Shown in pieces: positions 49,306 to 59,949 of a stretch of DNA of 64,000 nucleotides (position 1 is the stretch's first letter; each line of letters starts with the position of its first letter). The notes beneath the pieces were generated by a model. That model saw only the letters and a program-made list of their open reading frames with translations. It searched no databases and was not told the origin of the DNA. This DNA is from CAWGXG01 sp963826505 (GTDB lineage: Bacteria; Chloroflexota; Anaerolineae; Aggregatilineales; Aggregatilineaceae), in assembly GCA_963826505.1 (NCBI GenBank), contig CAWGXG010000007.1, positions 620,001 through 684,000 on the forward strand, read 5' to 3'. Made by a program: the position numbers and the translations under genes.

Positions 49306-51886
49306 TTACGTCACCAGATGACGCAGTATCACATGCAGCAGCCAACGCCCCGCTAAGTTGAAACGCAGCCCGGCCGGTTGGTCCCCCAACCCACCCTGGA
49401 CTCGCAGCGTTGTAGCGATCAGCCGCCCCGCGCCGACTCGCATCTCGCTTAGATAATCGGCCAGCGTGAACTGGCGCGCGTCCAGTCGCCGCAAAGCGTG
49501 ACGCACGTCCAACGCCTCCGGAAGCACGTCGGACAGGCGCGCGAGGTCCAAGGCCCATTCGCTCGCCAACCCGTAAAACTGCATATCGACCAGTCCTTCA
49601 TGCGGGAAGGCCGCCATGATCGGGTGATCGGCGATCAGCTTGATGCTTTCGCGCCAGAAGGTCAGCGGACGCGCCGGAAGCGGTCGATCGCCCATCTGAA
49701 GCAGCAGCACCGCGCCGCCCGCGTGCAAATAGTCGCGCACGGCCGGGGTAAGATCGCTGGTGACGAGCGCCCGCGCCGTGATCGGCTCGCCAGGGCCGAA
49801 ACGCTGCGCGGCCTGTGCGAAATCGTCCAGCCCGGCCAGCGTCCCCGCCGGATCGACCAGCCCGACCCCCTCCGGCCAGGCGGTCACCGCGGGGAAGACC
49901 CACAGCGACCACATATTGTGGATCAAGCGCCCGGTCACGTCCAACTCAGCGGAGAAATGCAGGATCGAGGCCGAGTTCAGAAGGCGGCACGTCGAACGCG
50001 GCCCGCGCCACACGGTGCGGGCGATCATCGTCGGGCGGGGCGGGCACGGCCACTTCGCCGCGCGCCAGCGGCTCCGCCTCCGGATCGAGCGTGGTCACCT
50101 GCCAGGTCAGCACGCCATCGGGCAGCGCATCGCCGCTGTGCGCCAGGATGATCTCGAACCCGGCGCGCTCTCCGGCGACCAGACAGGTCGGTTCTTGCGG
50201 AGCCGGGCGATCGCCGCCGCGCAGCCAGACGCGCCGTCTGCCGCGTCCCAACAGCAGCACGTTGTCCGCGTTGAAGGCGCGGAACGCCTCCGACGGGTAC
50301 TTGCTGCACCCCAGGTCGTCGAACATGCTCGACGTGGCGAGCGGCGTATCGCGCAAACCGGTCACCACATAGCCGCCCATACCCGCCCGGGCGCGTACTT
50401 TTTCGAGAATCGCCTTGCGAATTGCCAACGACTGCCAGCGCGACAGGCGTGCCAGCGCCGCCGACGAGATGTCCAGGTCGAGCGCGGCCATGCGCTCGCG
50501 CTGCATGCTGAACGATAGCTTGCTCAGTGGGTGGATCGGATTTTGCTCCACGTACCACCAGGGCAGCTCCCCACCAAAGGCCGCCGCGATAGCCTCCATG
50601 TCGCGGTAATCGTCCGCGTCGCAGAATTCCCCGAAAATCCAGGGTTTGGCGGGCCGCCAGTCGCGACGAAAATGATCGACCAACGGATCAAAGAATTCGA
50701 GATCGCAGTAGAAATGATAATCGTAGAAATCAGTCGTGTCGAGCGGCTGGCTGCCATAGGCTTCGCCGGACCCGCTGTTGTCGCACAGCAGACTGCCGCG
50801 TGTGTCGGCGCGCACGATGTGTTCGAGATCGCTCAGGAAGGCGGGATCGGCGGCCTGATCCAGCTCGCAGCCCAGGCTGTAGAGCACCACCGACGGGTGA
50901 CGATGGACGGCGGCTACGATGTCAGCGTATTCCTGCGGAGCCTGCGCGCGCAGATGGGACGTCACGTCCGGCAGCCACATCGGGAATTCCAGCCACAGGA
51001 ACATCCCCTCGCGATCGGCGATCTCGAAATAGCGCGGCGAAGGCACATAGAGGCACAGCTTCATCAGGTTGTAGCCCAAGGCGCGAATCCGGCGGAATTC
51101 CTCGCGGATGGTGGCGTCATCGGGAGCGGGGCACAGCAGGTCCGGGTACCAGCCCCAGTTGAGCGTCCCCCGCAGGCAGACCGGCGTCCCATTGAACAAC
51201 AGGCGCTCTCCGTCAGCGGCCAGCGTCCGAAAACCGAAGGTTTGATCGACGGTCGTGCCGTCGTCCAGCCGGATCGTCACGGCGTACAGTGCGGGGTGTC
51301 CCGGCCCCCACAGGTCCGGCCCGGGCACGGTGATCTGCACGGCGATCGCGCCGTCCGTCACGGGCACGCGTTCCGTGGCGACGGTGTGCCCTTCTGGCGC
51401 GGTGATCGTCACATCGGCGGTCTGGCCGTCCCCGTTATGGACAGCGGCGCGCAGCTCGACGCGCCCTGTCGCCGGGTCGGGATGAAGGGTCAGATCGCTG
51501 AGTGCCGCGCCTCTAAACGCGGCCAGCCGCACTGGCTGCCAGATGCCGCCGAACATCACCGCGACATCCGGCAGGAAACCGGCCAGGGACTCCCGCAAAC
51601 CATAGCGTCCCCCGGGTTTGTAGACTGTCAGGGCGATCTCGTTATCTTCACCGGGCCGGATCGCGTCCGTCACGTCGAGCGCAAAGGGCGTCCATGAGCC
51701 GATATGCGTCCCGACTGGCGTCCCGTTGACGCTGACCTCCGCTGCGTAGCTCACCGCGTCGAACTGGAGCTGCATGCGGCAGCCGTCCAACGCCGCCGGA
51801 ACGGCCACCGTGCGGCGGTAGCGAGCGGGACCATCCACGCGGCGCGCATAGCCCGCTGCTTCCCAACTGCCCGGAACCTGGATCAC
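49306..51886 (-). CDS. GH2-family beta-glycosidase, one frame break, N-terminus extends upstream
   Basis: A glycoside hydrolase family 2 enzyme (beta-galactosidase, glucuronidase or mannosidase type). A jelly-roll sugar-binding domain, an immunoglobulin-like domain and a TIM barrel are in order. From GTG 51886 the acid/base is Glu341 in YSLGCELDQ and the nucleophile is Glu420 in WIFGEFCD. Usual GH2 enzymes have Asn before the acid/base (SxGNE), so Cys340 is unusual. In the same frame, 26 codons upstream of the GTG remain open (to 51964) and encode EILSLDGRWEFSLDGRRG, the expected GH2 start, so the true N-terminus is further out. The frame changes near 49980, after which a C-terminal region of about 220 residues follows. 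No signal peptide; likely cytoplasmic. Confidence 0.83.
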
Positions 51887-54222
51887 TCCACGCCGGCCAT
51901 CCAGCGAGAATTCCCACCGGCCATCCAGCGAGAGGATTTCCGCCCCCTCGTTATCCCATTGAGTTCATAGACCTCTCTCTTGAGCGGAAATTCACCCGTG
52001 TTCCCCGGCGCGATCGTCCCCGGCTGCCCGGCGATCTGTACAGCCAGCGGAGCCGTGCCACGATTGGCCACTGTGACCGATGTATGGGTGATGTTGATCG
52101 TTACCGGGCAGCCCTGCCAGATCAGCGGAAAAGCCAGCCGCGTCCAGGCGGCGGGCAGCCGGGGACGCAGCGTGAGCGCCTCCGCCTGGAGGGCGGTGCG
52201 CAGTCCGGCAAACCCGCAGATGACCGCCAGCCAGTTGGCCCCCGCCGCCGCAATGTGAATCCCTTCGGCGGCCCCGCCGCGCGCGGGATCGGCATCGATG
52301 GCGGCGCTGTGCTGCCAGTAATGCCACGCGTCTTCCTTCAAGCCAAGCTGCGCCGCCATGATCGCGTGGATACCCGTCGACAGCGACGAATCGTGCGTCG
52401 TGTACGGGACGTAATGATCCCAGGCGCGGCGCTGTTCGGCGGCGGTGAATTCGTCGGGAAAAAGTATCATCAACAGCAGCACATCGGCCTGCTTGGGACA
52501 TTTGGTGCGGTACAACCGTTCCTGCGAGACCTGCGCCGCGAAAGGCCGCGACCGGTCGGGCCAGGTGTGTGCGAAATCCGGCTCGGCGAAATGCTGCCAC
52601 TCGTCGCATTGCAGCACCAACACGCCGTCCGCCGCACGCGGAATCGGCAGACGGGCGGCCGCGTCGGCAAAACGGGCGCGCTCGTCCTCGGATGCGCCGC
52701 CCACCGCGCCGATCTCCGCGGCCAGCGCCAGCGCAAAGCGCACCATGCGGTTGGTGTAGGCGTTGTTCGACGTGATGGCCGCGTATTCATCCGGGCCCAT
52801 CACGCCCAGCAGATCGGGGTGATCGGCACCGGGCTGCCAGTCAAGCCGCGCCAGCCAGTAGCGCGCCGTCTCGACGACGACGCGCGCTGCGCCGCTCGCC
52901 CAGAAAGCGGGATCGCCGGTCGCCCGTGCATAATGCGCCAGCCCGTAGACCACGTCCGCCGTGACGTGGACTTCGTGGTCGGCGTACTGCCAGTTGACGC
53001 ACGTTTCGCGCCCGGTGTCGTTGGTTTCCCAGGGATAGCGCGCGCCAGGGTAGCCGTAGTGAGCCGCATTAGCCAGCGCGCCGGGCAGCGTCCCGATCCG
53101 GAAATCGACCAGCCCGCGGGCGCGATCGGGCGCGGTGTAGAGGAAAAAGGGCAGCATATACATGTCGACGTCCCAGAAAAACTGCCCCCGGTAAGCGTCG
53201 CCCGCGTAGCCTTTGGCGTCAATGGCGACGCGGCTGTCATCGGGTACCAGCGCGCGCAGCAGGTGAAAGATCGACACACGGATCGCCCGCTGAGACTCGA
53301 CATCGCCTTCGATACTCACATCACACGCGGCCCAGCGCGCCGCCCAGATCGCGGCGTGCTCGTCGCGCAGCGCGTCATAACCCAGCGCGGCCACAGCGTC
53401 GAGCAGGTCTTCCGGCGCGACAGGCTGGCGATCGATGCTCGTCGCCACCGCCGTGCGCTTTTCAATCGTAACAGTCGCGCCCGCCGGGATCAGGATCGCG
53501 GCGGAGCGCTGCACCACACGTTCACCGTCCGCGCGGTACACCCAGATTGCCGGGGTGGACGCGCTCACCCGGCTGAGGATCGTCACGGCGTACCCGGCAT
53601 CCGTCACGACCTCGCAGCGGGCACCGTCCGCGTGGTCCGGGACCAGCACCACCCGCGTAAAATGGTCGTAGCCACTGGTGCGCACGTCGCTGTCGATGCC
53701 CGCGATCACCGTCACGCTGACCTCGCGATCGGGCGTCAGCGTCAGGCGCTGGACGGTGAGCGCCGGGCGCGCCGCGCTCACAAAGCGTTCAAAGGTCACG
53801 TCGATGGCCGCGCCGTTGCGCGTCTGCCAACGCAGCGAACGCTGCAAAATCGCCGCGTGCATATTCAAGGAACGCCGGTAGTCCGTAATCTGGCTCTGCT
53901 CCAGGTCGAGCCGTTCGCCCGCCACGACCGGAGTCAGCCCCAGGAACCAGGGCAGATTCGCCATTTCGCGCGCCATGAAGGGGTGATCGCCCCACACGCC
54001 GGGTACGAACGTCCCCCAACGCAGTTTCATCTCGGGGAATTTCTCGGCGGTGACATTGGCCGGGCGGCGCGTGTAATCCAGGTTTTGCGGGGCGTCGGCC
54101 AGATGTTCTTCCAGCGATCCCCGGACGTGCAGATAACCGCTGCCCAGGGTGAAGAGTCCTTCCCAGGCGCGCGCATCGGCCACAGAAAAGCGCGGTTCGA
54201 CGATCTGCCAGGCAGCATCCAT
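51883..54222 (-). CDS. GH65-family glycoside phosphorylase/hydrolase
   Basis: A 779-residue GH65 protein, a family of inverting phosphorylases (maltose, trehalose, kojibiose, nigerose) and some hydrolases. The N-terminal beta-sandwich domain is followed by the (alpha/alpha)6 barrel, with FWDVDMYMLPFFL, the WETNDTGRETC segment, and the catalytic acid Glu479 in GPDEY followed by NNAYTNRMV. The C-terminal beta domain closes the protein. The phosphate-binding pair cannot be judged without alignment, so phosphorylase versus hydrolase is open. Its last codons share bases with the beginning of the GH2 gene: the apparent SRWMAGGNSRWMAG ending is the GH2 start read in another frame. The true stop may therefore be slightly earlier. 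Confidence 0.88.
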   Translation of the reverse strand: MDAAWQIVEPRFSVADARAWEGLFTLGSGYLHVRGSLEEHLADAPQNLDYTRRPANVTAEKFPEMKLRWGTFVPGVWGDHPFMAREMANLPWFLGLTPVVAGERLDLEQSQITDYRRSLNMHAAILQRSLRWQTRNGAAIDVTFERFVSAARPALTVQRLTLTPDREVSVTVIAGIDSDVRTSGYDHFTRVVLVPDHADGARCEVVTDAGYAVTILSRVSASTPAIWVYRADGERVVQRSAAILIPAGATVTIEKRTAVATSIDRQPVAPEDLLDAVAALGYDALRDEHAAIWAARWAACDVSIEGDVESQRAIRVSIFHLLRALVPDDSRVAIDAKGYAGDAYRGQFFWDVDMYMLPFFLYTAPDRARGLVDFRIGTLPGALANAAHYGYPGARYPWETNDTGRETCVNWQYADHEVHVTADVVYGLAHYARATGDPAFWASGAARVVVETARYWLARLDWQPGADHPDLLGVMGPDEYAAITSNNAYTNRMVRFALALAAEIGAVGGASEDERARFADAAARLPIPRAADGVLVLQCDEWQHFAEPDFAHTWPDRSRPFAAQVSQERLYRTKCPKQADVLLLMILFPDEFTAAEQRRAWDHYVPYTTHDSSLSTGIHAIMAAQLGLKEDAWHYWQHSAAIDADPARGGAAEGIHIAAAGANWLAVICGFAGLRTALQAEALTLRPRLPAAWTRLAFPLIWQGCPVTINITHTSVTVANRGTAPLAVQIAGQPGTIAPGNTGEFPLKREVYELNGITRGRKSSRWMAGGNSRWMAGVE

Positions 54223-54299
54223 AGTGGGGCATCCTCACGGGGGCCAAACAACGGCGCGCCGCACACAAACGTTTTTACAACTTGGTCATCAATAGTAAT

Positions 54300-54331
54300 G
54301 CCCTCACTTGTCTGGCACAAGTAACGAGGGC
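54300..54331 (-). terminator. Hairpin between GH13 and GH65 genes
   Basis: GCCCTC...ACTTGT pairs with ACAAGT...GAGGGC in a 12-bp stem with a small internal loop. It lies in the 155-nt gap between the GH13 stop and the GH65 start. No T run, so it may be attenuating and split the locus into two transcripts. Confidence 0.5.
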
Positions 54332-54377
54332 AGTGAAGAATCACGCTTTGGGTGTTTGGGACCATGCCGAAAACAAG

Positions 54378-56014
54378 TCACAGGCGGGGATCAGCCGCGC
54401 GCCGATCGCGGATGAGGCGTGTGTAATAGGCCAGCAGATCGACGTCCTGGGCCGCGCCCCACAGCATCGGCTCGCGGCTGGATTCCAGACCCAGGCCGCC
54501 GCCGCTCCCGCCGCGCTGGCGGACCCCGACCTCGGTGCCGTAGTAGATGATGGGCGGGCCGGGCAGCCGCATCTGCGCCGCGGCGGCGCGTCGCAGGGCG
54601 TTTTGATCGTTCTTTGCGGCGAACAAAAAACGGTCCATATCATGATTGTCGATGAAGGTCGGGCGGATGAAATCACCCGCGCCTGCGAAATAGTCCTCGT
54701 GACGCGCGGCAAATCGCTCGAAATCCGCCTCGGACCACGTCCCGTACGCGTAGGTTTTGCGCAGCGCCTCGCCCAGGTGAAAGTCCAGACAGCCATCCAG
54801 CCGCCCGATGTAGGGCAGCAGCGCCGACGGCTGATCGACGATCTCGCCGAAGCAGAAAGCGTCCGTTTTTTCGGCGCGACAAGCGGCGCGAAAATCGCTC
54901 CAAAAATCCGGGCCGGGGCCGTTGGCGTAATCCAGCCGGTAGCCGTCAACATCGAATTCACGCAGCCAATAACGCGCCGATGTCCAACAGCCAGGCGCGC
55001 GCCCCCGCGTTGTTGACGTTGACCTGCGGCATGCTCGGCGTGCCGAAAAAACTGCGATAGCCGTTGGCGGAGTCGTCGAAATTGAACCATGCGCGGCAGG
55101 GGCTGGCCGGATCGTGTAGAGCTTCCTGGAAGATCGGGTGCTTATTCGAGATGTGATTGCACACCATGTCCAGCAGCACGCGCATACCGCGCGCGTGGGC
55201 CGCCTCGACCAGCGCCGCCAGCGCTTCATCCCCGCCCAGACGCGGCTCGGTGCGCGAGTAGTCGGTCACGTCGTAGCCGTGATGGGTCGGGCTGCTCCAG
55301 GTCGGGCTGAGCCAGATGCAGTCCGCGCCCAGCGCCGTGATATAATCGAGCTTGTCGCGCACGCCCCACAGCGTCCCGCCGAAGAAACCGCGCAACGAGG
55401 ACGGATTGAGCCACTCGCGCCCGTCGCCAGGATAGAAGCGATCCACGAAGACCTGGTAGATCACGGTCGAGCGCGCCCAGTCTGGCGGAACCAGCCGGTC
55501 GACCGTATAGCTGAAAACCTGCCCGCCGCGTCGGATCGCCGGGCGGCGCTGTCGGGCAGTGGCTCGCCCCGAAAAAAAGCAGCCGCGGCCTGCTCGGCGG
55601 TATCCTGCACGGGCGGCCAGTCCGCGAAGACTTCCGCGCCCGCCGCCGTCCACGCGCCGATGCGGTAACGCACGCGCGCGCCTTCCGGCTGCGGGGGGAG
55701 CGTGGCGTGCCACAGCGTCGTATAACCCCACGCGACAGCATCCCAGGCAGCCGCGCCGCGCTCGAACAGCATACATCGCCGTTGATCGCCACCCCGGCGC
55801 GACCCTGCGGATCGCTGCCGTCCAGCGTGATAGTAACACGCGACACTGTCCGCCGAGAGGTCCGACTCCCAGGCGGACAGTGAGCGTCACCGCCTGGCCC
55901 GGCAGCGGATCGCGCGGCTCCATCTCGTAAGCCATGCTGAAGACCGCGCCGGGCCGTGCGATGATGGACGACTTTCAGCTCATCGGTGGCAAACGTGCCA
56001 AAGATGAAATCCAT
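54378..56014 (-). pseudogene. GH13 alpha-amylase/neopullulanase-type enzyme, at least five frame breaks
   Basis: Pieces in several frames assemble to one cytoplasmic GH13 protein of about 540 residues with a maltogenic-amylase-like N-terminal domain. The start is MDFIFGTFATDELKVVHHR. The barrel opens with STVIYQVFVDRFYPGDG. Catalytic residues are the Asp in GYRLDYANG, Glu in CFGEIVD and Asp in FIDNHDMDR. Frame changes are needed near 55958, 55865, 55770, 55545 and 54968. All domains remain recognisable and no part is missing, so errors are as likely as decay. It abuts malG (4 nt) in the sugar-uptake operon and would cut imported maltodextrins. Confidence 0.78.
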
Positions 56015-56017
56015 GAC

Positions 56018-56906
56018 TTAACCCTTCACCGCGCCTTCGGTCAGACCGCTGACGAAAAAGCGCTGGAAGGTCAGGATCAAGATCACGATCGGGATCGCGC
56101 CGATCAGCGCTCCCGCCGAAAACGCGCCCCACTCCTGGTTGAACGAGTCGGTGATGAAGCGGTTCAGACCGATCGCTAACGTCTGCACATCTTTGTTCTT
56201 GAGCAGCGTCAGCGAGATGATCACGTCGCCATACGTGCCGATGAACGACAGAATCCCGACGACTGCCAGAATCGGCCGCACCAGCGGGAACATGATCTGC
56301 CAGAAGATACGCCAGTCCGACGCGCCGTCGATGCGCGCCAACTCGTCCAATTCACGCGGGATGGAGTCGAAAAAGCCCTTCATCAGCCAGGTGTTGACCC
56401 CCAGCGCGCCGCCCAGATACACCAGGATCAGCCCGCCGTGCGTGTTCAGCCCCAGCCAACGACACCTGCTTGCCAACCGACTGGATCAGCAGGAAGGTCG
56501 CGACGATCGTCAGCGAGTTGGGGAAGACCTGCACGATGAAGATCGTGAGCATCATCCCCTGGCGGCCCCGGAAACGGAAACGCGAAAAGGCATAGGCCCC
56601 CATCGCGCTGATCAGCACCGACAGGATCGCGGTGATCGAGGCCACTTTGATCGAGTTCCACATCCAGGTTTTGAAGGGGTGAATGTCGCTGTTCAACAGC
56701 TCGTGATAGTTGCCGGTCCCGACCACCTTGGGGATGAGGTGCTGAGTGTTGAGCGTGCCCACTTCGTTGATGGACGCGGACGCAATCCACACGATCGGGA
56801 AGAAGGCGAACAGCAGCGCCAGCACAATGATCCCCAGGCGCGCGAAGTAATTCAGCCAGCGATCACGCGCCATCTTGTTCTCGCGAAGATAGCTCAGGCT
56901 AGACAT
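56018..56906 (-). CDS. malG: Carbohydrate ABC transporter permease MalG-like, one frame break
   Basis: The second permease of a MalFG-type importer, about 295 residues and six membrane spans. The ATPase-contact EAA loop is IPRELDELARIDGASDWRIFW. Near 56457 the frame must change (VGKQVS to LGLNTHGGLILVYL), and both halves are conserved. ATG 56906 overlaps the end of malF by 8 nt. No ATPase gene (MalK/MsmX-like) is in this locus; a shared ATPase elsewhere is usual for such importers. Confidence 0.9.
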
Positions 56907-58578
56907 TTTCCGAAATCTCCTCCCACTGCTGTGTGAAGCGGAAGTTGAAGAACGTGATCGCCGCGACAATCAAGAAGATCACAATGCTGATGGTAGAGGC
57001 GAACCCGTAATCCGCGCCGCGTCCGCTGCCGAACGCCAGCTCGTAGGTGTAGGTGATCAGAATGTCGCTGTGCCCCGCCGGGTTGTCCGGTGAAATGGGT
57101 GGACCCCCTTTGTTGAACAGCTCCACTATCGTGAAGTTATTGAAGTTGAACGCAAACGACGCGATTAACAGCGGGCCCACCGCAACCAGCAGCAGCGGCA
57201 GCGTCAGGTGGCGAAACTGCTGGAACGCGTTGGCCCCGTCTACTTTGGAAGCTTCGTAAATGTCGCCGGGGATGGATTGCAGCGCCCCGGTGGTGATCAA
57301 CATCATATAGGGGAAGCCGAGCCAGAGCTGGATCAACAGAATGCCGACTTTGACCCAGGTGGCGCTGGAGGTCCAGCGCGGACCGCTGTCCACCCCCAGC
57401 ACGCTGACCAGGGTCTTGTTGACGACGCCGAGCTGCTCGTTGAGCAGGCCCTTCCACACCAACACGCTGATAAAAGCCGGGATGGCGTAGGGCACCAGCA
57501 GCGCCGTCCGCAAGATGGCCCGCCCTGGTGTGAACTTGACGTTGAGGATCAGCGCCAGGAACAGTCCCAGCCAGAACGACAGGAACACGGTGAAAAAAGC
57601 GTGCGCAAAGGTCCAGATGAAGACCCGGATAAACGGCCCCCGGATGCGGTCGTTGTTGATCAGGCGCGTGAAGTTGTCGAACCCGATCGTGACGTAGTAG
57701 CCCGGACGGATAACCGGCAGCGGCACACCTTCCGCGTCGGTGACCTCCCCTTGCGCGTTCATATTCGGCCCCTGGACCGGGGTGTAGGTGCCTTCTTGCG
57801 CCTTATACGTGACGCCGGTTTCATTGTCCTGCAGCGACCCGTCCGCGTTGACCGTGTATTTCGCCTGGAACAACCCGGCCTGCTTGATCGGGTTCTTCGG
57901 GTTCAGCATGTACACCTGACCCGCTTCGCCAAACTGCGTCGTGGATAGCACGCTGTCCAACAGCGCGAAAATCTGGCTGCGCGGCACGACCTCCCAGCCG
58001 GGGATGGCCGTCGGTACGCCGTTGTCGTCGAGCGGGTTGCCGCCCAGATCGACCTGGCTGGCCGGGATCGCCTTACCGGCTTCGGCGAAGATCGCTTCGC
58101 CCTCGCCACTTTCGGGGATCAGCCACAGCGCGAAGTTGTCAGGATTGTCGGTCGAACGAAACGCGGTCCAGGTGTAGGTCGTGGCATCGACCGGCAGATA
58201 GGTCTGCTTGCTCAGCACATTCTCGGCCTGGCTGCGGGTGAGGAGATTACCATCTCTATAATTCGTAAAGGCGACATAAACCGTAAAGACCGTCGGGTAA
58301 ATGATCATGACGACCAATAAAGCCAGACCCGGCGAGAACCAACGATAGGGATATAAGCCATCAACCAGAAAAACTGCGTTTAAAGCCAACGTGATGACCG
58401 CGACAAAAATGGCGAGAATATAGTCCTGCTGATCAATCATCCCGCCCACAAACCAGATCGCGGTCGCATCGATGACCGCCAGCGCCACGAGGCGCAGCAC
58501 CATGATCGCTGGGGTCCCTTGGAAAAGCGCCCCTAGACCTCTTGGAGGAGGGGAGGAGGTAGTGCTCGCGTTAGCCAT
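56899..58578 (-). CDS. malF: Carbohydrate ABC transporter permease MalF-like
   Basis: A 559-residue permease with the hallmark of MalF: several N-terminal spans, a large extracytoplasmic P2-type loop (about residues 100-290) and then a further block of spans. The EAA loop is IPGDIYEASKVDGANAFQQF. The large loop contacts the binding protein in the E. coli maltose system. The start is taken at ATG 58578; the frame stays open further upstream without a good ribosome site. It lies between malE (159 nt) and malG (overlap). Confidence 0.92.
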   Translation of the reverse strand: MANASTTSSPPPRGLGALFQGTPAIMVLRLVALAVIDATAIWFVGGMIDQQDYILAIFVAVITLALNAVFLVDGLYPYRWFSPGLALLVVMIIYPTVFTVYVAFTNYRDGNLLTRSQAENVLSKQTYLPVDATTYTWTAFRSTDNPDNFALWLIPESGEGEAIFAEAGKAIPASQVDLGGNPLDDNGVPTAIPGWEVVPRSQIFALLDSVLSTTQFGEAGQVYMLNPKNPIKQAGLFQAKYTVNADGSLQDNETGVTYKAQEGTYTPVQGPNMNAQGEVTDAEGVPLPVIRPGYYVTIGFDNFTRLINNDRIRGPFIRVFIWTFAHAFFTVFLSFWLGLFLALILNVKFTPGRAILRTALLVPYAIPAFISVLVWKGLLNEQLGVVNKTLVSVLGVDSGPRWTSSATWVKVGILLIQLWLGFPYMMLITTGALQSIPGDIYEASKVDGANAFQQFRHLTLPLLLVAVGPLLIASFAFNFNNFTIVELFNKGGPPISPDNPAGHSDILITYTYELAFGSGRGADYGFASTISIVIFLIVAAITFFNFRFTQQWEEISENV

Positions 58579-58737
58579 AGCGATTACGGCCCAGCCCTCT
58601 GCCGGTGAGGCCAGAGGACCATGCCTGCTCTCCTTTCGCACCAAAGCCCGGTTTGAAATAGGGCCGGCAGACAACTTCCGCCGACCCTACACATGCGCTT
58701 ACACGAGAGCTAAAACACTCTCGCTCTCACCGGGCAG

Positions 58738-59949
58738 CTACTCGCCCGCCGCCGCAGCGCGGATGGCTTCGCCAGCCTGCTGCGCCAGGGTCAATGCATC
58801 TTCCGTCGGATTCTGCATCGCCAGGGTGATCGCGTCGCCCCAGGAGGTCCACACCGCGGCCATCGCGGGGATGGCGGGCATAGCCTGACCAACCGCACCG
58901 GCTTCGCCGAGCGCAGCCTGGAGGGGATCATCGATCATTTCCTGCGCGGAGAACAGGGCGGGAGCACGGTTACCCTTCTGGTACAGGGCATACTGCACGT
59001 CCTGCGAGCCGACGAACTCGGTCAGGAACGCCTGGGCCAGCAGCGGGTTCTGGGCGAAGGCGCTGACCATGAAGGCCTGCACACCCAGGAACGGGCGGCC
59101 GGGATCGCCATCGGGGCCAGCCGGGATCGGAGCAATGGCGAAGGGCATGCCGGCCTCGGTGAATGTCTGGATGTTCCACGGGCCGGTGATATACATGGCG
59201 GCTTCGCCGTCCATGAACAGCGTTTCGGCCGCGTGGCCATCGAGGCCGGTGGGGATCAAACTATCTTTGATCATGCCCTGGATGAACTGGAGCGCCGCCA
59301 CAGAGCCGGCATTGTCAACGCCCACGTCTTCCGCGTTGTAGTCACCGGTGTCGGTCAGACCAAAGATGTAGCCGCCGAATGCCGTCTGGATCGGGAAGAA
59401 GTGATAGGGATCGCCTTCCTGGCGAATGTATCCATATTGCGCCTTGCCGTCTGCCTGGATCTGCTTGGACATATCCAGCACTTCTTGCCAGGTCGTGGGA
59501 GGAGTTTCAACGAGGTCGGTATTATAGAAAAACCCGATATTCTCAATCGCATAGGGCACGCCGTAGAGCTGGCCGTCCCACTTGAGGGCGGCGATTGCAG
59601 CGGGCGCGAAATCGGCTTCTTTGTCACCCAGATCAACCGGGGCCAACAAGCCGTTGGTCACCAACTCGCCCAACCAGTCGTGCGCGCCGATGATGACGTC
59701 CGGGCCTTCGCCCGCCGGGCCGGCGATGCGCAACTGGTCGCGAATATCGCCAAAGGCCATCTGCTGGACTACGAGGTCCACGCCATATTCATCCGAGAAC
59801 GTGGCTCCCAGGTCTTCAATCACGGTCGCGCGGTCTTGATCGGCCCAGATCAACAACTGGGGCTTGGCATCCTGCGCGTGAAGCATCGTGGCCGGGACCA
59901 GTCCGAAGACCATCACAACCACCAAAATCAAGGACAAACGCTTTTTCAT
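58738..59949 (-). CDS. malE: Carbohydrate ABC transporter substrate-binding protein MalE-like
   Basis: A 403-residue extracellular solute-binding protein (family 1) for maltose/maltodextrin-type sugars. Signal peptide MKKRLSLILVVVMVFGL...LHAQ with no lipobox cysteine; the mature protein starts near QDAKPQLLIWAD. PDVIIGAHDWLGEL, YGVPYAIENIGFFYN and AAMYITGPWNIQTF are family segments. ATG 59949 has GGAGAG 9 nt upstream. First gene of the malE-malF-malG-GH13 run. The lack of a lipid anchor is notable if the organism has a single membrane. Confidence 0.92.
   Translation of the reverse strand: MKKRLSLILVVVMVFGLVPATMLHAQDAKPQLLIWADQDRATVIEDLGATFSDEYGVDLVVQQMAFGDIRDQLRIAGPAGEGPDVIIGAHDWLGELVTNGLLAPVDLGDKEADFAPAAIAALKWDGQLYGVPYAIENIGFFYNTDLVETPPTTWQEVLDMSKQIQADGKAQYGYIRQEGDPYHFFPIQTAFGGYIFGLTDTGDYNAEDVGVDNAGSVAALQFIQGMIKDSLIPTGLDGHAAETLFMDGEAAMYITGPWNIQTFTEAGMPFAIAPIPAGPDGDPGRPFLGVQAFMVSAFAQNPLLAQAFLTEFVGSQDVQYALYQKGNRAPALFSAQEMIDDPLQAALGEAGAVGQAMPAIPAMAAVWTSWGDAITLAMQNPTEDALTLAQQAGEAIRAAAAGE

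Noticed and set aside
51886..51940. Tandem DNA duplication of a 14-bp unit near the GH2 start
   Set aside because: Read in the GH2 frame the two units are the two SLDGR motifs of SLDGRWEFSLDGRR, a normal GH2 N-terminus.
52084..54324. Open frame of 746 codons on the plus strand opposite the GH65 gene
   Set aside because: It is a GC-rich antisense shadow: no domain, Arg/Gly/His-rich composition, and the minus strand encodes a complete GH65 enzyme.
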